DNA of 64,000 nt, taken from positions 313,001 through 377,000 of the forward strand of contig NC_090154.1 in NCBI RefSeq assembly GCF_017916325.1. Reading direction: 5' to 3'. The stretch comes from Leishmania martiniquensis (lineage: Eukaryota; Euglenozoa; Kinetoplastea; Trypanosomatida; Trypanosomatidae). The stretch's first letter is position 1. Each line of letters opens with the position of its first letter. Under the pieces are notes generated by a model. That model made no database searches and was not told the DNA's origin. It saw only the letters and a program-made list of their open reading frames with translations. The translations under genes were made by a program, and so were the position numbers. This document shows positions 21,045 through 31,679 of this stretch, piece by piece.

Positions 21045-21990
21045 GAGAACGCGTAGCGGTGCACCACGCTTCGTTGGCTGGTCACGGCCGAGAGGAGGCC
21101 CCTTACAGGCGCACCGTTTTCCCACATGAATGAGTTTCGGCGTCTACTCTCCTACTACGGCTCGCGTTTGTGGTACAGGTGCGCTTTTCTTTCGTGTGCG
21201 TGTGCGTGTGTTTCCCGAGCGTTGCGTTGTTTTATGCTGCTCCCTCCTCTGGCACTGTTGCACAGTTGCGCTTCTAATACTGTGCATCTGCAGGCAGACA
21301 TGAACATATATATATGTGTGTGTGTTTAGGCGCGTTCGTGCTTGCGCGTCTATTCCTTTCGCAGCCATTGTGCCACGCAACAGCATCCTCCGACGAGCGC
21401 GGTGAACGAAGCGAAAAAAAAAGGGAACTAGCAAAGACCCCCACCTCGCGCCTGTCAACTAACCGCAGGCACAGTGGCACGCGCGCTCACCACTCCCCTC
21501 CTCCGAGCATCATCGACCCCCGTCGTGAATCTGCTTGGCGCGGGCTCGCCACGGATCAGCATACTGAGGTTGCCAGCAAACGGCTTCAATCTCCATGGGG
21601 GCACGATGGCTAGCTTCATTGCACTCTACCTTCTCGTAAAACGAACCCCTTCAGAGAGGCCTGGAAAGCCTCGGCATACTCGTTAACGCTGGACAGCGAC
21701 ACGGTCATGCGCCATCGTGGCATCGCCCCGCGCCCCACCCCACCACCCACGCTCTGGCCACACCATGCCTCTCGGGTTTAGCATGATCCCGACAACTTCT
21801 CTTCTCCCCTCCACCTCCCTTTGTTACTTCCACGAGCATATCCTCTGCACCATGTGCATAACCTTCACCACCAACTGCACACCGAAACTATACACATTCG
21901 ATGACCCCCCCGCGCTTACACAATGACATCTACTCTTCCCTCACATTCCCACCACTATACCGCGCCGTTCTTCATCCACATAGCCCCGGC
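21045..21990 (+). other. Intergenic, left boundary of ATG8-like array
   Basis: Unique sequence between VPS53 and the array. Contains TG/AT microsatellite near 21306-21327. No gene is seen. Similarity to the repeat unit begins sharply at 21991. Confidence 0.6.
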
Positions 21991-22127
21991 GTCCCTTCAT
22001 TAAGTACCCTCCTTAGCAACCCCCAGGCAGCATCGTCTTTGACATACACTCCACAACGCTCCAACTGATTACACTCGCCGTCCTTCATCCCCTCCCCGTC
22101 CGCCGCGGGTCTTCCTCCAGACGACCC

Positions 22128-22487
22128 ATGTCCGCCTACCGCAGCAGCAACGCCGTCGAGGCCCGCCGCGCCGAGTGCGCGCGCCTGCAGGCCAAGTACC
22201 CCGGCCACGTGGCCATCGTCGTCGAGGCCGCCAAGTCGAGCAAGGCGCACTTCCTCGCCCTCCCGCGTGACGCCACCGTTGCCGAGCTCGAGGCAGCCGT
22301 GCGTCAGGCGCTGGACATCAGCGCCAAGAAGGTGGCGCTCGCCGTCGAGGGCTGCACGCCGGCTGCCACCGCGGCCGTCGGTGACCTCGCCGACGCCTGC
22401 AAGCAGGCCGACGGCTTCCTCTACGTGAGCGCCCGCAGCGAGCAGGCCATGGGCGCCGCCGCGACGCTGTGCTTCTCGAGCTACTAG
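22128..22487 (+). CDS. ATG8-like: ATG8-like protein, alpha type, copy 1 (gamma-type 5' flank)
   Basis: A 119-residue ubiquitin-like protein. ATG8 proteins are cut by ATG4 after a C-terminal glycine, joined to phosphatidylethanolamine and placed on autophagosomes. Family marks seen: an N-terminal Arg/Glu helix (ARRAECARLQAKYPGHV), hydrophobic strand VAIVVEAA, the FLALPRDATVAELEAAVRQAL segment and DGFLYV, followed eight residues later by the predicted scissile Gly109. A 10-residue tail AAATLCFSSY must be removed to expose the glycine. The protein is short at the N-terminus compared with yeast Atg8, as described for Leishmania ATG8-like families. Unlike the other alpha genes, its upstream 137 nt are of gamma type, so it probably takes on gamma-like 5' control with alpha 3' control. 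The start is fixed by the conserved MSAYRSS. Confidence 0.88.
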   Translation: MSAYRSSNAVEARRAECARLQAKYPGHVAIVVEAAKSSKAHFLALPRDATVAELEAAVRQALDISAKKVALAVEGCTPAATAAVGDLADACKQADGFLYVSARSEQAMGAAATLCFSSY

Positions 22488-22999
22488 AGCCGTGCGTCAG
22501 CCCTCATCCGTCGCAGCGTGCCAGCCAGCGGGCGCCCGCTGGGCGGCGGCGGTGCGTTCGATTCCCCATCCCGCGTCTACGCCATGTGAGCAGCTTTTTC
22601 TTTCGGCGGGCGCTCTTTCATTGATCTTTTTCTCTCTCTTGCACTTGGAAACCTGCGCGGTCTCCTGCACGGCGCATTTCGCGCAGGTGGCGGGTGCTCT
22701 GCTGGCTGCCCCTTGCACCGCCGCCCTGGTGGTGCTGCATCCCAGTGCGCACGTGCACCGTGGTGCTTGCACGACACCCGCCGTCTCTTCATCCCCAATG
22801 TGTACAGTCGTGTCTGCCATGACGTATTGAACAAGTAAGCAAAAGAAGCGCAGCGAAGCTGCTGCCTATAGCGAGCAGCTCGGACGACTGCGCAGTGTCT
22901 GCGGCTGGGCACTCCTCCCCTCCCCCCTCCACCCTCCCCTGAACGGCCGCGCCCCGCCGGTGTCTGGCTGTGTGCTCTCAGTCACTTCTTGCTAACTCT

Positions 23000-23024
23000 C
23001 GAGCCCCCTTCTCCTCTTCTGTAG
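23000..23024 (+). promoter_or_regulatory. Candidate trans-splice acceptor for beta gene 1
   Basis: The tract CCCCCTTCTCCTCTTCTGTAG ends with AG at 23023-23024, 65 nt before the beta ATG. The same element recurs before each beta gene. Confidence 0.5.
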
Positions 23025-23088
23025 GGCATCCTTCCATTCTCTGAAGATCGCTTACACCACGGCATCCCTTCCGCCATCCGCTGCTCCC

Positions 23089-23499
23089 ATGTCCGTGTAC
23101 CAGTCGCTGATCCCCGTGGACACGCGCCGGGCGGAGTGCGAGCGCGTGTGCCGCGAGAACCCTGAGCAGCTGCCAGTGGTAGTCGAGTCGGCCAGCTCGA
23201 GCCACGTGCGCTTCCTTGCTGTGCCGCGCGGCGCGACAGTGACCGACCTGGAGGTCGCAGTGCGCAAGGCGCTGGGCACCACGAGCAGTAAGATGATGCT
23301 GGCGATCGAGGGCTGCAGACCTGCGGCGACGACGATGGTGGGCGACATCTTCGACGCCTGCAAGCAGGCCGACGGCTTCCTCTACGTCTCGTGCGCGCGT
23401 GAGTCGGTCATGGGCGGAAAACATATTTGCTGTGTTGGCGACACGAGCAAGTATTTCGAGAATATCGAAAACAACCCGGACCTGCTTGGCACCATGTAA
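23089..23499 (+). CDS. ATG8-like: ATG8-like protein, beta type, copy 1
   Basis: A 136-residue ATG8-like protein of a distinct subfamily. The layout matches alpha (TRRAECERVCRENPEQLPVVVE, FLAVPRGATVTDLEVAVRKAL, then DGFLYV), with the predicted scissile glycine again at 109, but many core residues differ. The tail after it is long, 27 residues, begins GKHICC and ends in NNPDLLGTM, with acidic and aromatic residues in the middle. A second glycine follows Gly109 directly, so the exact cut site is uncertain. A 36-nt patch over DACKQADGFLYV is identical to alpha, suggesting local conversion. Its 5' and 3' flanks differ from those of alpha and gamma, so expression may be controlled separately. Confidence 0.87.
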   Translation: MSVYQSLIPVDTRRAECERVCRENPEQLPVVVESASSSHVRFLAVPRGATVTDLEVAVRKALGTTSSKMMLAIEGCRPAATTMVGDIFDACKQADGFLYVSCARESVMGGKHICCVGDTSKYFENIENNPDLLGTM

Positions 23500-25132
23500 G
23501 GCCCGCCGGAATCTGTCGAGGGCGCTGCTGTGACAACTGGCATCTGCCATGCCTTCCTGGCCGCCTGCCTCCGCTGCTAGCTGCTCCCGTGACATGCATG
23601 ATGCCTGCGCATGCGGTGAATAGCACCGATGATGCGCGCGCACCAACTTTCTCTTCCCCTTCGCTCACTCACTTTCTCTCTCTGCTCGAGGAGAATTGAA
23701 GCGTCGATAAAGAAAATGCGACTAGCGCGGCGACTGTGGAAGCGTCAACGTGAGCTGGTGCGAGGCCTTGAACACAGTCTGGCGGGGCGGGGGAGGGAGT
23801 CCAGTGCGAGGGTACGCGGTCGTTGGATCTGCGTGCGAGCAGCAACGCAGTCGATTGCAGCACGACCTGCGTTCTCGGGCTGGGTGACATCTGTGTTGCG
23901 AGCCATCACCAACGTGCTCCGTGTCGCTCAACAGCCACGGGCGGCGTGCATGCCCTCATAGCCCTTTCAGCTTCTCGTATGAGGTCCTTCGTATTTTTTT
24001 TGCCATGCGAAAGTATGCCGAGGGCGTGTGGGGTTCTTTGTGCCCCCCTCCCCTCCCTGTAGTCCGCATTGCCCCGTTTTTTCCCCTTCTCATGCTCACT
24101 TCGCCGTTCTCTCTCTCTCTGCTGCCACCGGCGTATGGTCGCTGCATCCCCGCGTTTGTGTGTGTGTGCGTGTGTGTTTCGCTCGCCTGGCAAGCACATG
24201 CCCGAACGCGGTGTGGGCACTCACCCACCCTGCGCCCAAGACTCGCGTAGCGCATTGGCCTGCAAGTGCGGGTGTGCGGGTACTCGCCGTCTCTCTCCCT
24301 CTTCTCCTCTTTTCGACACACGCACAGCAACGCGTTCTCTTCGCATAGGGCCTCCGCATACGTGTGAGCGGTGTCCGGCGCGCTGTCGATGCGAGTGCAT
24401 GCGTGGCTGTGCGCACTCATTGAATCTCTTATTTCCTGCGAGAGCGCGACCCAAGCGCAGATGTGCAAAGTCTTTTTTCGCTCGTGAGATCTTAGCCTCC
24501 GCCCGCCTGGAAGCCGGGGTGCCTGCTGGGAGGCGGGGCAGAGTTGAGGGGGGCTCACGCTCCATCCCGTCCTCATCTGCTTCGCGTCTGCTGGTAGCGT
24601 GAGAGTAGACAAGCTTCCCTCTCCCCTTCCTCTCCGCCCCCCCGCCCTCCCCTTGTACCCTGCCCCACTTCCAGACACATCCTTCGGCCCACTTCATGTG
24701 TCTAGCTGCATTGATTTCACTTGCCTTTTCGTTCCCCTGCCTCGTCCACGTGGCTCGGCTCAAGCCTTCCCCTATACACTTCACCTTTCTCGCACGCTCT
24801 CTCTGCGAGCGCATAATGGCGATGTCTCGTGCCCCCACCTCAGTGCCTCTCAGCGAACGTCTGCCACTGCCGTGAACGGCCCGCCTCGCTGCTACTGCCG
24901 GTGGGTTGCGTGTGACTGCCTCCAGCTTTCCACACACGCGCACGCATGTTCAGCTCCACCCCCCTCCTGTCTCCACAACCCTTCCTCTTTCCTCTGTCCC
25001 TTCATTAAGTACCCTCCTTAGCAACCCCCAGGCAGCATCGTCTTTGACATACACTCCACAACGCTCCAACTGATTACACTCGCCGTCCTTCATCCCCTCC
25101 CCGTCCGCCGCGGGTCTTCCTCCAGACGACCC

Positions 25133-25516
25133 ATGTCCGCCTACCGCAGCAGCAACGCCGTCGAGGCCCGCCGCGCCGAGTGCGCGCGCCTGCAGGCCAA
25201 GTACCCCGGCCACGTGGCCATCGTCGTCGAGGCCGCCAAGTCGAGCAAGGCGCACTTCCTCGCCCTCCCGCGTGACGCCACCGTTGCCGAGCTCGAGGCA
25301 GCCGTGCGTCAGGCGCTGGACATCAGCGCCAAGAAGGTGGCGCTCGCCGTCGAGGGCTGCACGCCGGCTGCCACCGCGGCCGTCGGTGACCTCGCCGACG
25401 CCTGCAAGCAGGCCGACGGCTTCCTCTACGTGAGCGCCCGCAGCGAGCAGGCCATGGGCGCCATTGCAGCCGGCATGACTGGCCCCTGCTTTGCCAGCGA
25501 CTCCGGCGGTATCTAA
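25133..25516 (+). CDS. ATG8-like: ATG8-like protein, gamma type, copy 1
   Basis: A 127-residue ATG8-like protein. Residues 1-110 are identical to the alpha type, including Gly109. The DNA is identical from about 12 nt before the ATG to the codon after the glycine. It then ends with an 18-residue tail, AIAAGMTGPCFASDSGGI, in place of the 10-residue alpha tail. If ATG4 cuts after Gly109, the mature alpha and gamma proteins are the same molecule, so any difference must lie in processing or in UTR-based control. The upstream flank starts at 24996 and has TCCTCCAG a few bases before the ATG. The 3' flank includes a 273-bp block found again at 48668-48940. Confidence 0.88.
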   Translation: MSAYRSSNAVEARRAECARLQAKYPGHVAIVVEAAKSSKAHFLALPRDATVAELEAAVRQALDISAKKVALAVEGCTPAATAAVGDLADACKQADGFLYVSARSEQAMGAIAAGMTGPCFASDSGGI

Positions 25517-26219
25517 CCAGCGCCACCTCCGCGCCTCCACCCCCGTCCTCTTTCCTTCCTTCCTCCCCTCCCCCATACACCCGTCAGCTTTGTTTTTTTA
25601 GCTTTGGAAAAGGGCCGCGACGCTGCCGCTCTCATTCCGTGTGTGAGCGGCTTCTTTCATCGGCTCAGCGGTGATTCCGCGCGTGCGCTCGCGGCGCGGG
25701 TGCGTGTGGCGGCCCTCCCTCGGCCTGCGCCGATACTGGGCAACCGCACACACGCACTACCGGCTTCACTAGCGCGGCGAACTTGTTTGCCGCCCATGTG
25801 CACATTGGTTTTCTCCCTTACTGCGTTGTTACCTCGTGAGGTGCGGGGGTCGTGCTGTCGCTGTGCCTACGCCCGACGGCGCGCACTGCCCTCCCTGCCC
25901 CCATATGTGTACAACCCACTTGCAGTCGTAATCGCTCTTCACACATAAGCGCACGCGCACGCCTTGGTCGCCAGCGCCCCCCCCTCCCCGCTGTGCTGCT
26001 CGCACCAGCCGCCGCGTGGCTGTTTTACCGGCGCTGCTGTGGGGGCGCCTCACCTCTGCACCCGCTAACTACTGCGTGGCCGCCACCACTGCTTCATCGC
26101 CACTCCTCACCCCTCCCTCCTCGTCTCTCTCTCTCATATGCTACTGCGCCGCACCGCCTCGTGCACCAGCCGGTTTGCCCACGCACACACACACACACAA
26201 GCCCCCTTCCAGACGATCC

Positions 26220-26579
26220 ATGTCCGCCTACCGCAGCAGCAACGCCGTCGAGGCCCGCCGCGCCGAGTGCGCGCGCCTGCAGGCCAAGTACCCCGGCCAC
26301 GTGGCCATCGTCGTCGAGGCCGCCAAGTCGAGCAAGGCGCACTTCCTCGCCCTCCCGCGTGACGCCACCGTTGCCGAGCTCGAGGCAGCCGTGCGTCAGG
26401 CGCTGGACATCAGCGCCAAGAAGGTGGCGCTCGCCGTCGAGGGCTGCACGCCGGCTGCCACCGCGGCCGTCGGTGACCTCGCCGACGCCTGCAAGCAGGC
26501 CGACGGCTTCCTCTACGTGAGCGCCCGCAGCGAGCAGGCCATGGGCGCCGCCGCGACGCTGTGCTTCTCGAGCTACTAG
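26220..26579 (+). CDS. ATG8-like: ATG8-like protein, alpha type, copy 2
   Basis: Same 119-residue product as alpha copy 1, but with the genuine alpha upstream flank: a pyrimidine tract around 26101-26137 and a CA repeat just before CCCCCTTCCAG. The frame is open for 68 codons upstream. That extension is low-complexity and absent from copy 1, so I start at MSAYRSS. Confidence 0.88.
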   Translation: MSAYRSSNAVEARRAECARLQAKYPGHVAIVVEAAKSSKAHFLALPRDATVAELEAAVRQALDISAKKVALAVEGCTPAATAAVGDLADACKQADGFLYVSARSEQAMGAAATLCFSSY

Positions 26580-27180
26580 AGCCGTGCGTCAGCCCTCATC
26601 CGTCGCAGCGTGCCAGCCAGCGGGCGCCCGCTGGGCGGCGGCGGTGCGTTCGATTCCCCATCCCGCGTCTACGCCATGTGAGCAGCTTTTTCTTTCGGCG
26701 GGCGCTCTTTCATTGATCTTTTTCTCTCTCTTGCACTTGGAAACCTGCGCGGTCTCCTGCACGGCGCATTTCGCGCAGGTGGCGGGTGCTCTGCTGGCTG
26801 CCCCTTGCACCGCCGCCCTGGTGGTGCTGCATCCCAGTGCGCACGTGCACCGTGGTGCTTGCACGACACCCGCCGTCTCTTCATCCCCAATGTGTACAGT
26901 CGTGTCTGCCATGACGTATTGAACAAGTAAGCAAAAGAAGCGCAGCGAAGCTGCTGCCTATAGCGAGCAGCTCGGACGACTGCGCAGTGTCTGCGGCTGG
27001 GCACTCCTCCCCTCCCCCCTCCACCCTCCCCTGAACGGCCGCGCCCCGCCGGTGTCTGGCTGTGTGCTCTCAGTCACTTCTTGCTAACTCTCGAGCCCCC
27101 TTCTCCTCTTCTGTAGGGCATCCTTCCATTCTCTGAAGATCGCTTACACCACGGCATCCCTTCCGCCATCCGCTGCTCCC

Positions 27181-27591
27181 ATGTCCGTGTACCAGTCGCT
27201 GATCCCCGTGGACACGCGCCGGGCGGAGTGCGAGCGCGTGTGCCGCGAGAACCCTGAGCAGCTGCCAGTGGTAGTCGAGTCGGCCAGCTCGAGCCACGTG
27301 CGCTTCCTTGCTGTGCCGCGCGGCGCGACAGTGACCGACCTGGAGGTCGCAGTGCGCAAGGCGCTGGGCACCACGAGCAGTAAGATGATGCTGGCGATCG
27401 AGGGCTGCAGACCTGCGGCGACGACGATGGTGGGCGACATCTTCGACGCCTGCAAGCAGGCCGACGGCTTCCTCTACGTCTCGTGCGCGCGTGAGTCGGT
27501 CATGGGCGGAAAACATATTTGCTGTGTTGGCGACACGAGCAAGTATTTCGAGAATATCGAAAACAACCCGGACCTGCTTGGCACCATGTAA
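27181..27591 (+). CDS. ATG8-like: ATG8-like protein, beta type, copy 2
   Basis: Product identical to beta copy 1, 136 residues, with the same CTTCTGTAG acceptor 65 nt upstream. No coding differences were seen. Confidence 0.87.
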   Translation: MSVYQSLIPVDTRRAECERVCRENPEQLPVVVESASSSHVRFLAVPRGATVTDLEVAVRKALGTTSSKMMLAIEGCRPAATTMVGDIFDACKQADGFLYVSCARESVMGGKHICCVGDTSKYFENIENNPDLLGTM

Positions 27592-29221
27592 GGCCCGCCG
27601 GAATCTGTCGAGGGCGCTGCTGTGACAACTGGCATCTGCCATGCCTTCCTGGCCGCCTGCCTCCGCTGCTAGCTGCTCCCGTGACATGCATGATGCCTGC
27701 GCATGCGGTGAATAGCACCGATGATGCGCGCGCACCAACTTTCTCTTCCCCTTCGCTCACTCACTTCTCTCTCTCTGCTCGAGGAGAATTGAAGCGTCGA
27801 TAAAGAAAATGCGACTAGCGCGGCGACTGTGGAAGCGTCAACGTGAGCTGGTGCGAGGCCTTGAACACAGTCTGGCGGGGCGGGGAGGGAGTCCAGTGCG
27901 AGGGTACGCGGTCGTTGGATCTGCGTGCGAGCAGCAACGCAGTCGATTGCAGCACGACCTGCGTTCTCGGGCTGGGTGACATCTGTGTTGCGAGCCATCA
28001 CCAACGTGCTCCGTGTCGCTCAACAGCCACGGGCGGCGTGCATGCCCTCATAGCCCTTTCAGCTTCTCGTATGAGGTCCTTCGTATTTTTTTGCCATGCG
28101 AAAGTATGCCGAGGGCGTGTGGGGTTCTTTGTGCCCCCCTCCCCTCCCTGTAGTCCGCATTGCCCCGTTTTTTCCCCTTCTCATGCTCACTTCGCCGTTC
28201 TCTCTCTCTCTGCTGCCACCGGCGTATGGTCGCTGCATCCCCGCGTTTGTGTGTGTGTGCGTGTGTGTTTCGCTCGCCTGGCAAGCACATGCCCGAACGC
28301 GGTGTGGGCACTCACCCACCCTGCGCCCAAGACTCGCGTAGCGCATTGGCCTGCAAGTGCGGGTGTGCGGGTACTCGCCGTCTCTCTCCCTCTTCTCCTC
28401 TTTTCGACACACGCACAGCAACGCGTTCTCTTCGCATAGGGCCTCCGCATACGTGTGAGCGGTGTCCGGCGCGCTGTCGATGCGAGTGCATGCGTGGCTG
28501 TGCGCACTCATTGAATCTCTTATTTCCTGCGAGAGCGCGACCCAAGCGCAGATGTGCAAAGTCTTTTTCGCTCGTGAGATCTTAGCCTCCGCCCGCCTGG
28601 AAGCCGGGGTGCCTGCTGGGAGGCGGGGCAGAGTTGAGGGGGGCTCACGCTCCATCCCGTCCTCATCTGCTTCGCGTCTGCTGGTAGCGTGAGAGTAGAC
28701 AAGCTTCCCTCTCCCCTTCCTCTCCGCCCCCCGCCCTCCCCTTGTACCCTGCCCCACTTCCAGACACATCCTTCGGCCCACTTCATGTGTCTAGCTGCAT
28801 TGATTTCACTTGCCTTTTCGTTCCCCTGCCTCGTCCACGTGGCTCGGCTCAAGCCTTCCCCTATACACTTCACCTTTCTCGCACGCTCTCTCTGCGAGCG
28901 CATAATGGCGATGTCTCGTGCCCCCACCTCAGTGCCTCTCAGCGAACGTCTGCCACTGCCGTGAACGGCCCGCCTCGCTGCTACTGCCGGTGGGTTGCGT
29001 GTGACTGCCTCCAGCTTTCCACACACGCGCACGCATGTTCAGCTCCACCCCCCTCCTGTCTCCACAACCCTTCCTCTTTCCTCTGTCCCTTCATTAAGTA
29101 CCCTCCTTAGCAACCCCCAGGCAGCATCGTCTTTGACATACACTCCACAACGCTCCAACTGATTACACTCGCCGTCCTTCATCCCCTCCCCGTCCGCCGC
29201 GGGTCTTCCTCCAGACGACCC

Positions 29222-29605
29222 ATGTCCGCCTACCGCAGCAGCAACGCCGTCGAGGCCCGCCGCGCCGAGTGCGCGCGCCTGCAGGCCAAGTACCCCGGCC
29301 ACGTGGCCATCGTCGTCGAGGCCGCCAAGTCGAGCAAGGCGCACTTCCTCGCCCTCCCGCGTGACGCCACCGTTGCCGAGCTCGAGGCAGCCGTGCGTCA
29401 GGCGCTGGACATCAGCGCCAAGAAGGTGGCGCTCGCCGTCGAGGGCTGCACGCCGGCTGCCACCGCGGCCGTCGGTGACCTCGCCGACGCCTGCAAGCAG
29501 GCCGACGGCTTCCTCTACGTGAGCGCCCGCAGCGAGCAGGCCATGGGCGCCATTGCAGCCGGCATGACTGGCCCCTGCTTTGCCAGCGACTCCGGCGGTA
29601 TCTAA
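29222..29605 (+). CDS. ATG8-like: ATG8-like protein, gamma type, copy 2
   Basis: Product identical to gamma copy 1 (127 residues, Gly109 followed by the 18-residue tail). Confidence 0.88.
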   Translation: MSAYRSSNAVEARRAECARLQAKYPGHVAIVVEAAKSSKAHFLALPRDATVAELEAAVRQALDISAKKVALAVEGCTPAATAAVGDLADACKQADGFLYVSARSEQAMGAIAAGMTGPCFASDSGGI

Positions 29606-30308
29606 CCAGCGCCACCTCCGCGCCTCCACCCCCGTCCTCTTTCCTTCCTTCCTCCCCTCCCCCATACACCCGTCAGCTTTGTTTTTTTAGCTTTGGAAAA
29701 GGGCCGCGACGCTGCCGCTCTCATTCCGTGTGTGAGCGGCTTCTTTCATCGGCTCAGCGGTGATTCCGCGCGTGCGCTCGCGGCGCGGGTGCGTGTGGCG
29801 GCCCTCCCTCGGCCTGCGCCGATACTGGGCAACCGCACACACGCACTACCGGCTTCACTAGCGCGGCGAACTTGTTTGCCGCCCATGTGCACATTGGTTT
29901 TCTCCCTTACTGCGTTGTTACCTCGTGAGGTGCGGGGGTCGTGCTGTCGCTGTGCCTACGCCCGACGGCGCGCACTGCCCTCCCTGCCCCCATATGTGTA
30001 CAACCCACTTGCAGTCGTAATCGCTCTTCACACATAAGCGCACGCGCACGCCTTGGTCGCCAGCGCCCCCCCCTCCCCGCTGTGCTGCTCGCACCAGCCG
30101 CCGCGTGGCTGTTTTACCGGCGCTGCTGTGGGGGCGCCTCACCTCTGCACCCGCTAACTACTGCGTGGCCGCCACCACTGCTTCATCGCCACTCCTCACC
30201 CCTCCCTCCTCGTCTCTCTCTCTCATATGCTACTGCGCCGCACCGCCTCGTGCACCAGCCGGTTTGCCCACGCACACACACACACACAAGCCCCCTTCCA
30301 GACGATCC

Positions 30309-30668
30309 ATGTCCGCCTACCGCAGCAGCAACGCCGTCGAGGCCCGCCGCGCCGAGTGCGCGCGCCTGCAGGCCAAGTACCCCGGCCACGTGGCCATCGT
30401 CGTCGAGGCCGCCAAGTCGAGCAAGGCGCACTTCCTCGCCCTCCCGCGTGACGCCACCGTTGCCGAGCTCGAGGCAGCCGTGCGTCAGGCGCTGGACATC
30501 AGCGCCAAGAAGGTGGCGCTCGCCGTCGAGGGCTGCACGCCGGCTGCCACCGCGGCCGTCGGTGACCTCGCCGACGCCTGCAAGCAGGCCGACGGCTTCC
30601 TCTACGTGAGCGCCCGCAGCGAGCAGGCCATGGGCGCCGCCGCGACGCTGTGCTTCTCGAGCTACTAG
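30309..30668 (+). CDS. ATG8-like: ATG8-like protein, alpha type, copy 3
   Basis: Product identical to the other alpha copies (119 residues, tail AAATLCFSSY). Carries the true alpha 5' flank with CA repeat. Confidence 0.88.
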   Translation: MSAYRSSNAVEARRAECARLQAKYPGHVAIVVEAAKSSKAHFLALPRDATVAELEAAVRQALDISAKKVALAVEGCTPAATAAVGDLADACKQADGFLYVSARSEQAMGAAATLCFSSY

Positions 30669-31268
30669 AGCCGTGCGTCAGCCCTCATCCGTCGCAGCGT
30701 GCCAGCCAGCGGGCGCCCGCTGGGCGGCGGCGGTGCGTTCGATTCCCCATCCCGCGTCTACGCCATGTGAGCAGCTTTTTCTTTCGGCGGGCGCTCTTTC
30801 ATTGATCTTTTCTCTCTCTTGCACTTGGAAACCTGCGCGGTCTCCTGCACGGCGCATTTCGCGCAGGTGGCGGGTGCTCTGCTGGCTGCCCCTTGCACCG
30901 CCGCCCTGGTGGTGCTGCATCCCAGTGCGCACGTGCACCGTGGTGCTTGCACGACACCCGCCGTCTCTTCATCCCCAATGTGTACAGTCGTGTCTGCCAT
31001 GACGTATTGAACAAGTAAGCAAAAGAAGCGCAGCGAAGCTGCTGCCTATAGCGAGCAGCTCGGACGACTGCGCAGTGTCTGCGGCTGGGCACTCCTCCCC
31101 TCCCCCCTCCACCCTCCCCTGAACGGCCGCGCCCCGCCGGTGTCTGGCTGTGTGCTCTCAGTCACTTCTTGCTAACTCTCGAGCCCCCTTCTCCTCTTCT
31201 GTAGGGCATCCTTCCATTCTCTGAAGATCGCTTACACCACGGCATCCCTTCCGCCATCCGCTGCTCCC

Positions 31269-31679
31269 ATGTCCGTGTACCAGTCGCTGATCCCCGTGGA
31301 CACGCGCCGGGCGGAGTGCGAGCGCGTGTGCCGCGAGAACCCTGAGCAGCTGCCAGTGGTAGTCGAGTCGGCCAGCTCGAGCCACGTGCGCTTCCTTGCT
31401 GTGCCGCGCGGCGCGACAGTGACCGACCTGGAGGTCGCAGTGCGCAAGGCGCTGGGCACCACGAGCAGTAAGATGATGCTGGCGATCGAGGGCTGCAGAC
31501 CTGCGGCGACGACGATGGTGGGCGACATCTTCGACGCCTGCAAGCAGGCCGACGGCTTCCTCTACGTCTCGTGCGCGCGTGAGTCGGTCATGGGCGGAAA
31601 ACATATTTGCTGTGTTGGCGACACGAGCAAGTATTTCGAGAATATCGAAAACAACCCGGACCTGCTTGGCACCATGTAA
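31269..31679 (+). CDS. ATG8-like: ATG8-like protein, beta type, copy 3
   Basis: Product identical to the other beta copies; acceptor element conserved upstream. Confidence 0.87.
   Translation: MSVYQSLIPVDTRRAECERVCRENPEQLPVVVESASSSHVRFLAVPRGATVTDLEVAVRKALGTTSSKMMLAIEGCRPAATTMVGDIFDACKQADGFLYVSCARESVMGGKHICCVGDTSKYFENIENNPDLLGTM

Larger units (their letters stand above)
21991..24995 (+). repeat. Array unit 1, truncated (gamma/alpha fusion + beta)
   Basis: Sequence 21991-22127 equals the flank upstream of gamma genes (24996-25132). The gene that follows ends with the alpha tail and alpha 3' flank. The unit is 1087 nt or so shorter than the others, which equals the gamma-to-alpha start spacing (25133 to 26220). 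It is therefore best explained by recombination between a gamma and an alpha core. Confidence 0.85.
24996..29084 (+). repeat. Array unit 2 (gamma, alpha, beta)
   Basis: A full unit of 4089 bp. Its spacers differ from unit 1 in homopolymers only, for example a five-G versus four-G run near 27880 and a shorter T run near 28086. Confidence 0.85.

Noticed and set aside
22978..23646. A 222-codon antisense frame over each beta gene, repeated four times
   Set aside because: It recurs only because the unit is repeated. It is the shadow of the GC-rich beta frame, and all other genes are on the + strand.
26016..26219. Upstream in-frame extension of the alpha genes by 68 codons
   Set aside because: The extension is low-complexity, contains a CA-repeat translation, and is absent upstream of the first alpha gene and all gamma genes, which share the same MSAYRSS start.
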